Part shown: one piece after another, positions 12,609 through 24,181 of the stretch | Layout of the letters: each line of letters opens with the position of its first letter | Position numbering within the stretch: the first letter of the stretch is position 1 | From: Carettochelys insculpta | Taxonomy: Eukaryota; Chordata; Testudines; Carettochelyidae | Assembly: GCF_033958435.1 (NCBI RefSeq) | Contig: NC_134137.1 | Location: forward strand, 225,597,501-225,661,500 | Direction of reading: 5' to 3' | Length of the DNA: 64,000 bases | The notes under the pieces: model-generated | Told to the model about the DNA's origin: nothing | The model's database searches: none | Seen by the model: only the letters and a program-made list of their open reading frames with translations | Program-made: the position numbers and the translations under genes

Positions 12609-14490
12609 GAAACCTAATGAAAACTGCATTCCCTTGGGCCTCCACAGGGAGTACTGGTGCAGCCGCCATCTGCTAGACAGGCATGAGGGAAGATGCCCAC
12701 TTCTAAGGGCTCACTATATTCACTCAGCACCTGAGAAGAATCCCCGAGGAACCAGTCCACTGCAGTTACCAGGAGGGCGACGGGAGTAAAGTCTGGCACA
12801 TGCTGGTCTTGAAACGGGTCACCAGCGAGGCACTGCGCTGACAGCAACAGCGGTGAGTATTCAGCTGACAAAAGGCAGTGTTACTCCTGTGCAGCTCAAG
12901 TGCAGGCATGCAGAGTGCTGTGCTGCAGAAGGGTTAACTTGCCATTACTGTGCTTGACTTTTGCTGCCTGTGGCATGGCACAGGCAGCTCATTTTATAAT
13001 GAGCCGGGGGCTTCTGCGCCCATGGAGCTAAAAGCAGACAGAAGAAGCTCTGTGTTGCTTGAAGCAGGGAACTTGTGAAAGAGAAAGGATGACCTTTTGG
13101 CTGTGACCCCATTTTGGTATCTGGATTGTGTCCTTGTTTCTGCCATAAACTTTCTGGATGGTGGTGAGCAAGGCACGTCCATCAACATTTTCAGAAGGGG
13201 TTGCCAATTTCAGATACTTTCTTGAGTGGCTGCCCGACAGGTGACAGGAGCTGTAAGTGCCAGGAGTGCAGGAGCAATTTGTATTGTGTGGGGTGCTAAA
13301 AGCCACTGACCCACACTGTAAGCTATGGATATAATGAAACCCTCTTTTAGCAAGGGGGTGCCACAGCAACCCCTGCACACTTAGTTCCAGCACCTTTAAG
13401 TGCTCAGCAGCTGTAAAAATTCAGGCCCACGATGTCTGCAGTTGAACACCCAATTAATGAAGCGCCCTAAATTAGCATCTCCTCCTGAAAGTGTGGGCTT
13501 TAATGACTATCTCAGTTCCCCTCGTTTCACAGGGGTGTTGTAAAGATGAATGCATTAATATCCGTGAAGCACTAAGAGTCTGTGGTGACGAAAGCCACAG
13601 AAAAAAGCCCATGAGGAGATTAATAATTCCATTGGCAGTGTGTGATCTGGATGATGAGTCATACATAATGCAGTGGCCAGATACCCATTGGCGGGGATAA
13701 AAAGAGACATTGATTAACTACCCAAGCGGTGAACACTATCTTTGCTGTGCACTGAAAGAGGCAGAGAACCTGGGCAAAGATCAGGATGTGACTGTAAAGA
13801 ATGTATCTGAACTAACATATACGTACGTAAGGGATGCATTAAAATGATATGAGAAGAAGAGATACTAGGCATCTTTAAGCCCACTGCTGTGTCCATGGTT
13901 TGTCCATTTGTGTCTACAGTTATTCAGATCTTGCACACAACTGCAAGAATACTACGTATTTGGTACATCGAAAGTCAAATTTTCAAATAGCTGAAGTGTC
14001 ACTACAGGGCTCAGAAGTTAACACCCCATTGGGATGAATGGGAGCACTCGCACTCCCTCTGGGCTGTTGTTGCAGGTTGCCTGACAATTCAGAGAGGCAA
14101 GCTGCCATGCATTGGGTATCCTAAGTTCACATTTGGGAGGAATTCTATCCTTGATGGTGGTATAGAAACTTTTTTTTTTAAAGGATAAAACAGGTGCCAG
14201 CCAGATAAATGCCTTAAAGGCTCTGGTTTGAAGAGTGATGGGACTAGTCATTGTGCTTACATTTAAACAAGGGCTAAAATGCTTTGTTGGAACAGGGCCG
14301 GAGTGTTCAGCCAGCACCGTTCAGGATCTAGCCCTAGGTGAGCTGGACCTAGTCTGTTAGCAGAGCATCTGGTGGCACTGACTTAGCCCTTGCTGGTGTC
14401 TGTCCCTTTCTGTATGAGCATCAGGTGACTTACCCCGTACTCTGTTCTGAAAGGTAGGGAGATGCCTGAGCGTTGGAAGCTCTTAGCAGC
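12609..14490. other. Intergenic upstream of the B3GAT1-like start, with a MIR trace
   Basis: A MIR-like trace in sense is visible at about 13500-13590 (CAGGGGTGTTGTAAAGATGA, then GTGAAGCACTAAG). No CpG island, TATA box or confident 5' UTR exon of the downstream gene was found, so its promoter may lie further upstream. Confidence 0.4.
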
Positions 14491-14602
14491 ATGCTAAGGA
14501 GACGTAACCTTCTCACCACACTCCTGATCGTCTTGCCATGGGCCCTGCTCCTAACCTGGTGGCATCAGTACCCAGCCACCCGCTACCTCATCCTGCTGAG
14601 AA
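14491..14602 (+). CDS. B3GAT1-like: B3GAT1-like coding exon 1 (cytoplasmic tail and signal anchor)
   Basis: This exon encodes 37 complete codons plus one base. The protein begins MLRRRN, then a hydrophobic run (LLTTLLIVLPWALLLTWW) and HQ. The LIVLPW and WHQ motifs match the B3GAT1 membrane anchor. The ATG has A at -3. The donor is a near-ideal GTAAGT at 14603-14608 in phase 1, and the split codon is completed as Lys by the exon at 18260. It is too short to stand out as an open reading frame by itself. Confidence 0.85.
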
Positions 14603-17600
14603 GTAAGTGCAAGGGCTTTGCTCTTAACATGGTTACAGTTTGATCATAACAGTGACATAGCAAGGGCATTCAGGGAAGGAATGCAAGAAACTAATGATGG
14701 GAGCGCTTGATAGGAACTCTCCGCAGAGGGGGTGAAATGAAGAGAAACTTGCCCAAAGGAACCCTCAAGAACTGGCTTCTGCAATCAGCCAGGCAGTCTT
14801 TAAAAGTAGCTAAATGTTCTCTGCTGTACAGCAGAAGCCTCGGAGAAAGCCCACGCTAGACGTTATGTCTGAATGGGACCATAGCTTCAAAGGTTTTTAG
14901 GAATGTAGCCCCACTGGATTTCACTGGGCACTAGAAGCCTAAATACCACTGAGGGTCTGGGTCTGTCTGCCTAAGAAATTCTGTTGTGCAGGAGAGCAGC
15001 TACTTCACAGCAAGATTTTTCCCTTCTACCATGGCTCTTCCCCGGTGCAGCTCCCGTGTAGATAAGCTGCTGATGTTTTGGCACTGTAGCATCTAGGCCT
15101 GCTCTGAGCAGAGTGAGATGGCACAGAGCTTGAAACATCTGGAATCTTGACTATGCTATTACCCCTTTCTCCTGCTACCACCAGTGGTGTTGAGCTGGCA
15201 GGACATTTATAGGGTGACCAAATATGTGACAGGGAGATATGGTGGGGGCTCCCCAGCTGTCTGACCAGCCTGAGCCATGTAACGGGGGGCGGGCAGGGGG
15301 CTGCTGTGCAGGGTGGCTGGAGCACAGCAGGGAGGGGGCTGCAAGCAGCTGCGGGGGCTGGGAGAAGCTGAGGAACCCCAGCCAGGTGAGGGGTCCCACT
15401 CCCTACCAACCCCCCACAACCACAGCCTCTCCAACCCCCAGCTCGCTACCAGCCCCCCAACCGCAGCCTCCCCAGCTCACTGCCAGTTCCCCTGCACCAA
15501 ACCTGCCACAGGCTAGGGACACCCTGCCACGGCCAAGCCCTGCTGCTCCTTCAGCCCAGGCCCAGCAGGGCAGTGAGGGATGGGGGGATGCACGAAGCCC
15601 GGCTGCGCTCACCTTGGCTTCAGTCCACCATGGCTGCATCCTGCCTCGACTGGGAGCTGCCATTACTCTGCCTCCAGGGCGGCGGGCTGCCAGGGGTTGG
15701 GGGAAGAGCGGGGACGCCACTCGGAACTCGGGACTTGACAGCACCCACCCCCTCCCCACTGGCTGGCTTGGAGCCCTGCATTCCAAGCAGCCCCATCCAC
15801 CCGAGAGCCCTGGGCCTGAGGGGAGCTGGCCCCCCAGGCTGGCTAAGTTAGACCCTGCCAGGGGTGGGGACTCAGCCCTGGAGCCCTTTCCTCTGGGACC
15901 TGGTTCTTAAACTAGTGCAGTGGGCTGGCAGGGCAGATCCATAGCACAAGGTGGGGCAGCTGCCCCAGGCAGGACGGGGCAGGAGTCCCTACTGGCTCCC
16001 TCTGGTGTGGCTGGAGAACATATGAGTAGATGCTCTCCAGCCAGCAGCTGCCCTAGGAGGGGGCTGAATATGGGGCAATTAGCCCCAGTGGTAAAATAAG
16101 TCAGGACAACTTCCTTGAGCCTGAAATATGGGGCTGTCCTGCCCAAAACGAGATAGACAGTCAACCTAGAAATTTAGGAAACAAATCTTAGAGGGTTAAC
16201 ACCCAGGCCCACCTGAATTAGCCATGCGTAGTATTGAGAAAAATAAACTCCGTACAGTCTTGCCCTGTAACTTTGGGCTAAGGAGCGAGCCAGGTAGCAT
16301 ACAGGACGCAGGCAGGATGCAGGATCAGCCCGCAGGCCGAGGGTAGGGTTATGGGTACGAGAGAGAGCTGCTTTCTGATTAAGGAACTGGTCGTAGGGTT
16401 GGCTCACTGCTTTCCGAAAATGGAGTTGCTTGTGCGCAGTTTGCTGCTGTTTTTTGCCATCTCTGTTCAAAGCAAACAAGACTGAGGTCTATTTTGTGAC
16501 TAAACTAAAGGAAATACCTGGAGGTTTGTGTCCCAGCTGCCCTCTTCCAAAGGGAGATGGTCCACCACAAAACTCCAAAGTGTGCTACCATTCAGTAAAG
16601 AGGTAACAATGCTGCAGCTCCTGTTCTTACATCACTCTGTGGTTCATGGGAGGGTCACAGAGCTTTTCCATCTGAGCCACAGGGAGATTCAGTCTCAGCA
16701 GTGATGTGTGAGCCAATAACCAGTTACATTATGTAACTCCCGCTTGTAACATCAGCGCTGCAGGGCAGGTCATCAGCTGTAGGGATTGAATTTGGGATCC
16801 CTGCATCTTATTGAATGAACTTTTACTGCTTGAGCTGAAAGAGGCTACTCTTAGAAGACTCATTAATAGTTAGGTGGTTTAACCATCACTAGAAGTGAGA
16901 AAACACAGCAAGAGGCTATGGATTGCAATGATTTACAGATTCCCATCAAAATTTTTCAACCATCACGTTTTAAGCAAAAAATGGCCATTTTTTTCTAATT
17001 TGGATTAGAAAATTTAAATTTATATCTGAATTAATTTTTTGAAAGAAATTGAAAAATTAACTTTTTGGTTGTTTTCCGTTCCACTTTTTCTCCTCTCATT
17101 TTTGTCTGTCCTTCCTCACCCTCCCCCCACCCCCGCTTTCTTTTCCCCCACTGCTAGTGTGGCTGGGGAGGAGAAAAAAGAAAAACAAAAACTGTTAATG
17201 AAAAATGCCCAATAAACATTGTGATACCCTGTATCTCAAAACAGCACAGTGCTCCCACAGTTCCAGATTGAACCCTGGAAGTATGTCACAAACCTAAAAT
17301 ATTTTCCTTTAAAAAACTACAGAAGGAAATTACTTTGAAATGTTTAAAATCTTTCACAAAAATTATTTTGCATTGGAATAATCCATTCCATAGGCAAAGC
17401 CCTGCCTAAGACTCTTTTAGAGTTGTCACTTTCCAAAGACGTAATTAACCGTAAACCAGGATGGGGAAACAAAGACCACAGTTCCAAACACAAGGGTAAT
17501 GCTTCCTTCGCATTAAAGATATTTATTTCCAGGTAGTCTCCTCACTACAGTGGCTGCAGGGTTTTTACAAAACCAAGCCTATGGCTGCTGTAGTTTCAGA

Positions 17601-20600
17601 GACTGGGAGGGGAAACCTGGATGGGAATCTCTCCACCTGAAGAACTGATATGCAATATGATAAAGTTGTAAAAACTCTGTTTAATAGAACATTTTCCTGA
17701 ACCTGAGGGATGTTCAGACTCAAGAGTTTGGTTCATGGCCCATCCCCTATACAAAGTATTACCGCTTCAGGAAGGCAAGATCAGCACCACATCAGTACAG
17801 TTCTGGCATTTCTACGGTGCTTTCTGTTTGTTAGCCCGTAGCTTGCCCGTAAAGAGATTACTCTCGCCTGGTGCCATCAACGCTACGAGTGGAGTTAGGC
17901 AACATTACCCTTTTGCTGCCATTTCACATGTGATCTTCCAGCTCTCAACAGTCTAGAAGGATTAGCTCATGTCCTACTATTCATACATTCAAAAACATCC
18001 CACCTCTGTGGTTGTCAATCTATTCTCTGTGGATCACAAGTAATCTTCAGGGTGAAACCTCTTGAGAACCAAACAGTAACGGGAGGGGAGATATGAGTCT
18101 AAGAGAGGATCACTCTCTTATGAAGAGGTTTGCAGAATGAAAATATTGTAGAGATGGGGCCTCTGCTCGAAATAGATCAGAGTTATCAATGTCGCTTAAT
18201 ATATCTGTTACCAGGCTTCTATTTAGTCTCTAACGTCCAGCTGCTTCTTTTTGCCGCAGAAGAGACAGACGAAAATGCAACAGCTAAAGCTCGCTTCAAC
18301 AGCACATCCCCACTGAGGGAAGAAGGGCTCCCATCATGCAGCTGTCAGCAAGCCTCAGGGGCGGCTCCAAAAGTCATCCAGAGCTATGTGTATTCCCGGC
18401 CTCCCCCCTGGTCAGACACTCTCCCGACCATCTTTGTAATCACGCCCACCTACACCCGGCCAGTGCAGAAGGCTGAGCTGACTCGGCTAGCCAACACCTT
18501 CCTACATGTCCAGAACCTGCACTGGGTGGTGGTAGAGGACTCACCCCGGAGGACCAACCTTGTGTCCAACCTGCTGGAGAAGATGGGGCTCAATTTCACC
18601 CACTTGAATGTGGAGAGCCCCCAGCATCTGAAGATGGGTGGACCCCGGCTCCCATCCCAAAAGCCCAGAGGGACACTACAGAGGAACCTTGGCCTGCACT
18701 GGATAAGAGACACCTTCAACAACACACCGCCCCCAGAAGGGGTGGTGTATTTTGCGGATGATGATAATACCTATAGCCTGGAAATCTTTGAGGAGGTAGG
18801 AGCCATTGCACTTCAGGAGAGAGAAGAATGACATGTAGCTGTTGCCCATAAAGATCTTGCCCTGTGCTCTGCAGTTACAGAGGACCTTGACACCATGGCG
18901 TTAGCACAGTTCACCTGCGCCAAGGGTGATAAAAGTTTGGTAGCCCCACACAAAGGCTCCATATCAGTATGTGCCATGGGGCTCCTCACCACTGGGGCTC
19001 CCTCTGCCTCACATGCAAGGTGGCTGAGTGCTAGGCAGGTGAGGCCAAAGAGTGGAGAGAGATACAAATCTACCAGCCTTTTTTTCCTAGTGAGTAAAAG
19101 GTGCTCCAGCCATGGGATGCAGATACAGGGCAGCTCCACAGCTGTTGTGTGATCTGGAGGAACAATTCCATCCCTCTTTCGCCCCTGCCAAGTTGCATGG
19201 ATATGCTGGTGCCAGGACATGGTGCTGAGGCTTTGTGTCCATGGCAAAAGGCTGCTCTGATCAAGTCTGTTCTGGATGGGGTGGTAGAGAAAATGCTGTA
19301 GACGAGTGGAAGGGCAGACTGAACTGATTTGGCTTTAAAAAGCATCAGACAGAAACTTCCACTCAAAACTCAAACCTGCCCTTGAGCTCTTTATGGAGGT
19401 TGGAAGAAGTTTGGTTAACTTTTCAATCTACCTTTGTTTCCCATTCCTCTGTACTCTGGGTCCCAACAGGCAGGAAGAAAGAGTAAGCATGCAACGGGAA
19501 AGGGCTAGCCTCAAGGAATTTTCAGCCCTGCTAGTAGCAGGAAGCCAAACCAGAAATATCATGCGGACGCTATTTGCGCTGAGTTTTCCAGTCTATTACA
19601 AACTCAAGAAGGTGATTGTCCGGTATGGTTCACAGAATCCTGGGACATCACCTTCATAAGCCCAAGTTAGCTGATAGGCCCCATTTCCAATCCTCAGAAG
19701 TTTCTTTGGTCTTCTTGAGGAGAACTAAAAGCCTCATCATCCTTCATTAGTTCATCCTTTCCTGCATCCCCTGTGGGCACTGCTAGGGAGCCCCCACGTA
19801 GTTCTAGGAGATGGCCCTGAACAGCATGGGTGAGAGCACAAAGAGGATTCCTGGGATGAGGACAAGGGAGTGTCGAAAGAGTGTGACTGTCTGCGGAGAC
19901 TGCTTGAGTCAGGCATAGGATGGAGTCAGTTGAAGTGATTAGTAGGTGCTGCAGGCCTGGTCAGGGTCATATGGTTTAACAGCACTGGGGAATGTTCATA
20001 TGTCTGTGGGACAATCAAGAAAAGACCAATAAAAGATACAATAGGATCTGAACATTCTGTGAAGAGGACAGGCCTCTGCCTTTCCCTTTATGTCTCTGAG
20101 GAACAGTAGGCAGCAGATGAGTGGAGGTTAGAGGGTGATGGAATTTGAATAGTCAGATGGTGAACAGAGGAGGATGACTAGGAGGAAGAGAAGAAGAGGG
20201 AGGTAAAAATGACCATAGACTTCCAGATGATTTCAATGTCACCTCCTAGCCCTTTGTGTTGGGGGACAGAGCATCCTGCCAAGTACCACCTGGTTTTATA
20301 GGAAGGCACAGGTGATGGGTGCCAAGTGTCCATAAAATGAAGAAAGGGGAGATTGATGGTGTGGTCATGAATAAGGAGAGACTGACCTCTTAGCAAGTGG
20401 GTGGGTAGGAGTGAAGGTGAATGGGATCATGGGGACCATGGGAAGGTAGGGTGATGCGAACGGGGTCACTTTGATGTCAGCTTGTGAAGAAGGGGCTGGG
20501 GATGGACAGGTGGTACATGAGCATCAGAGCAGGATGTAGAGGAGGTGCAAGTACGAAGTCAATAAAGCTCTTTAGCCAGGAGGCGAGGGGTGACCGCGAG

Positions 20601-21790
20601 GAAGAGGTAGAGAGGAAAGGATGGGAGGAAGCCTGGGGCAGTCTGGCGGGTGGAGGTGAGCAGAGAGAAGGCAGAGAATGAAAGGAGAAGACTGCAAGAA
20701 GTTAAAGGCAGAGTGGTTCCCACAGAGGACATTGGTGGAAAGGGGTCAGAGGGTGACAGGGCACTAGAGGCGTGTTGCACACAGGGAGGTGGGGGTGAAA
20801 CGACAGCATTGAACCTTTCACTGCACTGCTTCTCTCTGGCACACAGATGCGCTATACAAGGAGGGTATCCGTATGGCCAGTGGCCTTCGCTGGGGGTCTG
20901 AGGTACGAGTCCCCCATAGTGAGCCCAGCAGGGAAAGTGGTGGGCTGGAAGGTGGTTTTTGACCCTAACCGGCCCTTTGCTATTGACATGGCTGGATTTG
21001 CAGTCAGCATCCGACTGATCTTGGAGAGGCCTCAAGCCAATTTCAAACTGGAGGGAACTAAAGGAGGCTACCAAGAAAGCAGCTTGCTGCAGGATCTGGT
21101 GACTATGGATGGACTGGAGCCCAAAGCAGCCAACTGCACAAAGGTCAGCATGACAAGTGATTTCAAAGCACAGTTCCCCCTTTTGTGGTCTACATTAAAC
21201 CTCTCTTCTAAACACACCTCTGTCAGGATCCTTTCCACCCTCCACTGCACCTGACCATACACTAAAGCACATCAGCATAGAACAAGAGCTAGGCAAATCA
21301 GTTAATATGCATGAAGTGCTTTGCAAATGAAAAGCCATCAGAGTCCAGAGAGACATTGTGATTATCCATTATAGCGATAGTACTGGAGGTGGGTCCCTAG
21401 CTGCAGAACTCAGATCCCAATTCCATCACAAATTCCAGAGTTTGTGGAGGAAGGTGTATTTGGAGTCAGGCCCATCTCTCCTCATTGCTGTAGTTAATCT
21501 ATCCATGAATAAAATAAATATATTGATAATAAGAGCTCTAATAAACTCTGACTCTGACCCCAGCTCTGACTCACATCATTTTCACCCAAACACCTAATGT
21601 ATTTCAGAGCCCTGACTATTCAGGAGCTAATGCACTGGGATTGCTGGTCTTGATTTATCCACGGAATCCAAAGCAGCTGTGAACTCTGTTTGCTTCCATG
21701 TAGGTTTTGGTCTGGCACACCAGGACTGAGAGGCCAATGCTAGGCAATGAAGGCAAACATGGATTTTCGGACCTAAGAATGGAGGTGTAA
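14491..21790 (+). CDS. B3GAT1-like: B3GAT1-like beta-1,3-glucuronosyltransferase (GlcAT-P type), four coding exons
   Basis: The product is a Golgi type II enzyme that transfers glucuronic acid from UDP-GlcA to terminal galactose, the step before sulfation in HNK-1 epitope synthesis. I joined exons 14491-14602, 18260-18795, 20847-21143 and 21704-21790. All junctions are GT/AG and in phase, giving 343 residues against 334 in human B3GAT1. Residues 1-6 are a basic cytoplasmic tail, about 7-24 the signal anchor, about 25-80 the stem, and 90-343 the GT43 domain. The DDD metal and UDP motif is at 204-206 (FADDDNTYSLE). Glu293 in GYQESSLL matches the family catalytic base. His320 and Arg322 in WHTRTE match UDP-contact residues. 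Phe254 in VFDP is the GlcAT-P-type acceptor residue where GlcAT-S has Trp. N-glycosylation sequons lie at 43, 51, 149, 192 and 312. The sequence is clearly closer to B3GAT1 than to B3GAT2 or B3GAT3, but seems diverged enough to be a paralogue. No 5' UTR exon or promoter was recognised. Confidence 0.9.
14603..18259 (+). other. B3GAT1-like intron 1
   Basis: A 3.66-kb intron between the anchor exon and the stem exon. It contains a GC-rich repeat-like block with gapped inverted ends at 15211-16167, described separately, and an AT-rich stretch around 16920-17100. Frames such as 15239-15910 are proline-rich, low-complexity and overlap on both strands. No other exon was recognised. Confidence 0.75.
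15211..16167. mobile_element. Possible DNA-type repeat with AGGGTGACCA-like left end
   Basis: The block starts AGGGTGACCAAATATG and ends near GATAGACAGTCAACCTAG, so the ends are imperfectly inverted. CATATTTCAGG-type sequence near the right end mirrors the left. The interior is GC-rich and proline/glycine-biased in all frames, with no transposase motif. It lies in an intron of the glucuronosyltransferase gene. The assignment is tentative. Confidence 0.35.
18260..18795 (+). CDS. B3GAT1-like: B3GAT1-like coding exon 2 (stem and UDP-binding half)
   Basis: The acceptor is a pyrimidine-rich tract ending GCAG at 18256-18259; the donor GTAGGA begins at 18796 in phase 0. The exon encodes residues 38-216: a Ser/Thr- and Asn-rich stem with two cysteines, the YVYSRPPPWSDTLPTI segment, the PTYTRPVQKAELTRLANT block that is a GT43 signature, and the FADDDNTYSLE metal site just before the donor. 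The open frame runs both upstream and downstream of the exon, so a naive open-frame call would include intron. Confidence 0.92.
18796..20846 (+). other. B3GAT1-like intron 2
   Basis: The intron runs from the GTAGGA donor to the ACACAG acceptor. The stretch 20100-20800 is strongly purine-rich on the + strand (GGA and GAAG runs). I saw no coding segment or recognisable mobile element in it. Confidence 0.75.
20847..21143 (+). CDS. B3GAT1-like: B3GAT1-like coding exon 3 (acceptor-binding half)
   Basis: The acceptor is ACACAG at 20841-20846 and the donor GTCAGC begins at 21144; both ends are phase 0, giving 99 codons (residues 217-315). Conserved family blocks visible here are RRVSVWPVAF, GGLRYE, VFDPNRPFAIDMAGFAV, GGYQESSLL with the catalytic Glu, and LEPKAANCTK. 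The Met at the exon start is internal, not an initiator. Confidence 0.92.
21144..21703 (+). other. B3GAT1-like intron 3
   Basis: A 560-bp intron from GTCAGC to TAG. It includes an AT-rich patch around 21500-21545. Nothing else was recognised. Confidence 0.75.
21704..21790 (+). CDS. B3GAT1-like: B3GAT1-like coding exon 4 (C-terminus)
   Basis: A short terminal exon of 28 codons plus TAA at 21788-21790. The acceptor is TAG at 21701-21703. It encodes VLVWHTRTE, the invariant C-terminal UDP-binding block of the family, and ends in a hydrophobic Met-Glu-Val like other GlcAT-P proteins. The phase-0 junction with the exon at 20847 reads through without a stop. No clear AATAAA signal was seen close downstream. 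Confidence 0.88.
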   Translation, partial: VLVWHTRTERPMLGNEGKHGFSDLRMEV

Positions 21791-24176
21791 ATGGAGAGAT
21801 GGCCCCAGGCTGTGAGTATCCCTATGTCTTTGTCCTTTGTTCTGTATTTGTTAATATCTCTCTATACACAACTAAGTCCGGCATGGTCCACAGAGACACC
21901 CAGCCCAGACCGGTCTCTGTTGAGAATGGGGGTTTGTCAGCAAGGGTTGAATGACCTCAGTGGCTTGTGCTTACTGCTGCACATACTTCCATTGACTGCC
22001 GGTGATTGTTGGAAAGGACAAAGTTAGAAATGTGACAAACACCAAACTTCCCAACCCACTTTGCACTTCGAGTAGGCTTGGGTTTGAATTCGTGGCTCGA
22101 TATCTGCCTCTGTGCTTTTGGTTCCATGTCTAAACCAAATCCAGAAGGATTTTTCTGGTTTTGATGTGACCCCAATCTTACGACATTACTGATCCTACAC
22201 GATTTCTACCATTAACATATTTTAAAAAACCTGTCTATCCAGCTGACCCCGTGGGATTTCCATCAATTGTGAGGTCCAGTGGCCAATATCTTGCCAATGC
22301 AGGGAGTTACACTGCACCTGTGAGGGGTTGTTGGAACCCAGGGGGCACAGGAGCAGTCACAGAAGAGTTGTATAACCTCACTGCAGCCTGCGGGAGGGAT
22401 TTTCCAACCCCTCACCCATCTAACCTCTCCAATCGCTGCAGAACGCTCTTCTGCCAAGCTGCGTTATTTGACACAGCACTTTCTGCTGTGGTACCCATGG
22501 GTTGCAAGGAGCAGTATGCTGTGAGACTTGAGACCTGGTCATGTACTGCCTGCATCAGTAGCTTTGTCTTCTAGTTCTTGTCTATACTAGGCTTCTTTGT
22601 CAAAAATTTCTCCCCAGTTCAGCTCTACCAGTAGTAACAATAATCGCAACTTGAATGCAGGCAAGAAGTTGGCTGCCCACATCTTAGTTGCTGGGTCATC
22701 GAGTGCTGCTTTGAACACCTTTGATAATGCCAAGGCTACCAGGCACCCTGTACACACTAACACTCCCACCCTTGCTGAGCCAGCGGCAGCACTAGTGGGA
22801 AATTCAGACCAAGCTCCGTTTCTGCACACAGCAGCAGCGTACACCCAGGCCTCTGCACTGTAACCCATTGGCTGTCCGTGTGTTACTTGTCTCTCACTGG
22901 GCCCAAGACACGTGGGCCTGAGGCTGCGTCAGCCGGGCTCTCACTCAAGCGGCACAGATTGCGATATTTAGTTGTGGGGGTCGCTAGTTGGTCTCTTTCT
23001 GTGATTGTGCTAGCTCGTGCAAGCCAGGCTCTCAGCTGGTGCAAACAGACCCATTCTGTTGACTTCCATGCCCACTTGCACCAATAGTGAAATTGATCAA
23101 AAATCTTCACGGCTCTAAGGTTTCAGGGGGTGCGTCTCACACATGGTAGTAGGGATCTCCAAAGCAGTGGGTATTTGGCGTGAAGACACTTCATTGACAA
23201 ACCCAGCAGCCGCATCCAAAGGAGAGCGTATTCCAGGCCACATTGCATTGCTCCCTGTTTTTAACCCCAGCACTGCCAGCAGTTACTGTGCTAAACATAT
23301 GAGATCCCAGTTCGTGCTCTTTCCCACTGTCCCTAATGTCAAACCTGTTGCGTTTCAGAGCATATCTAGACTCAAGTTTGTAGAGTCTGATTTGATCCAG
23401 GCTTCTGCAGTTATGGCCCTCGGCATACTTCTGTCTCTTAGTAAGCACGTTGTGTCTCTCAGCTAGGGACCTCTCCCTGGTATAGGTTAGATCTGTCTGG
23501 GAGAACCATGTGCCTCTCTGAAGTCTCTCTTCCCTTCACTGTGGTAGCTTAGATCCTGGAAGTAAGGACCAGGCAGACTGTGCTTCCTGCTGCATATAAC
23601 ACTTGTTGAGTTCCTGTCAGACAATGTGCAAGACTTCCCAGCACAGGCTGCAGCAGCCGAGCATTTCTCATGGATACAACAGGCCCAAAGCAAGAGAACA
23701 TACCAGTCATATAGAACTCACTCCAGTGGATACAGCTGTCAATATCATGTACCTCCTTTATCATATGCACCTGCCTTCCCAAATGAGTGCAGGGTGGTGT
23801 GAACCTGCGAGAGAACACCATATTATGCATGTTCAAGGGGACATAAAAAGGGCAAACAAATGTACCAATATTCTTGTCTTCCACATTTATGAGAGATAAA
23901 ATAAGGCCTGGACGTTTAAAAAGAAAAAAAAAAGTTCTTCTGGTTTCTGTGCTAGACATTCTGATTTTGTTCACCCCAACGTACTTTATGGAGGGCTGAA
24001 GCACTGGTAGGATTACGGACCATTAATGAGGTCCTCAGCTCCCAGCCCTACCTCTTCATCTTAGGCATAAGGGCTGGCATGACAGAAAGGGGCCTAAAAA
24101 TACTTGCAAACCTTGGGACTGGGGTATGCTGGGTGAAGTGGGGGTAGGAGGGCAGTATCAGAGATGGGGGAAATAC
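21791..24176. other. 3' flank of the B3GAT1-like gene; no further gene seen
   Basis: It includes the unbounded 3' UTR. Short frames on both strands at 22250-24004 overlap each other and show no family motif. No repeat with clear ends was found. Confidence 0.4.
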
Positions 24177-24181
24177 CTAGG

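Noticed and set aside
15239..15910. 223-codon open frame in intron 1 of the B3GAT1-like gene
   Set aside because: It is proline- and alanine-rich, with equally long overlapping frames on both strands inside a GC-rich repeat-like block; no recognisable domain.
18130..18259. Upstream extension of the open frame before B3GAT1-like exon 2
   Set aside because: The family sequence starts only after the acceptor at 18259, and the true N-terminus is the anchor exon at 14491. The upstream ATG is intronic.
18796..18831. Readthrough of B3GAT1-like exon 2 to the TGA at 18831
   Set aside because: The conserved sequence breaks at the GTAGGA donor and resumes exactly at 20847, so the extra codons are intron.
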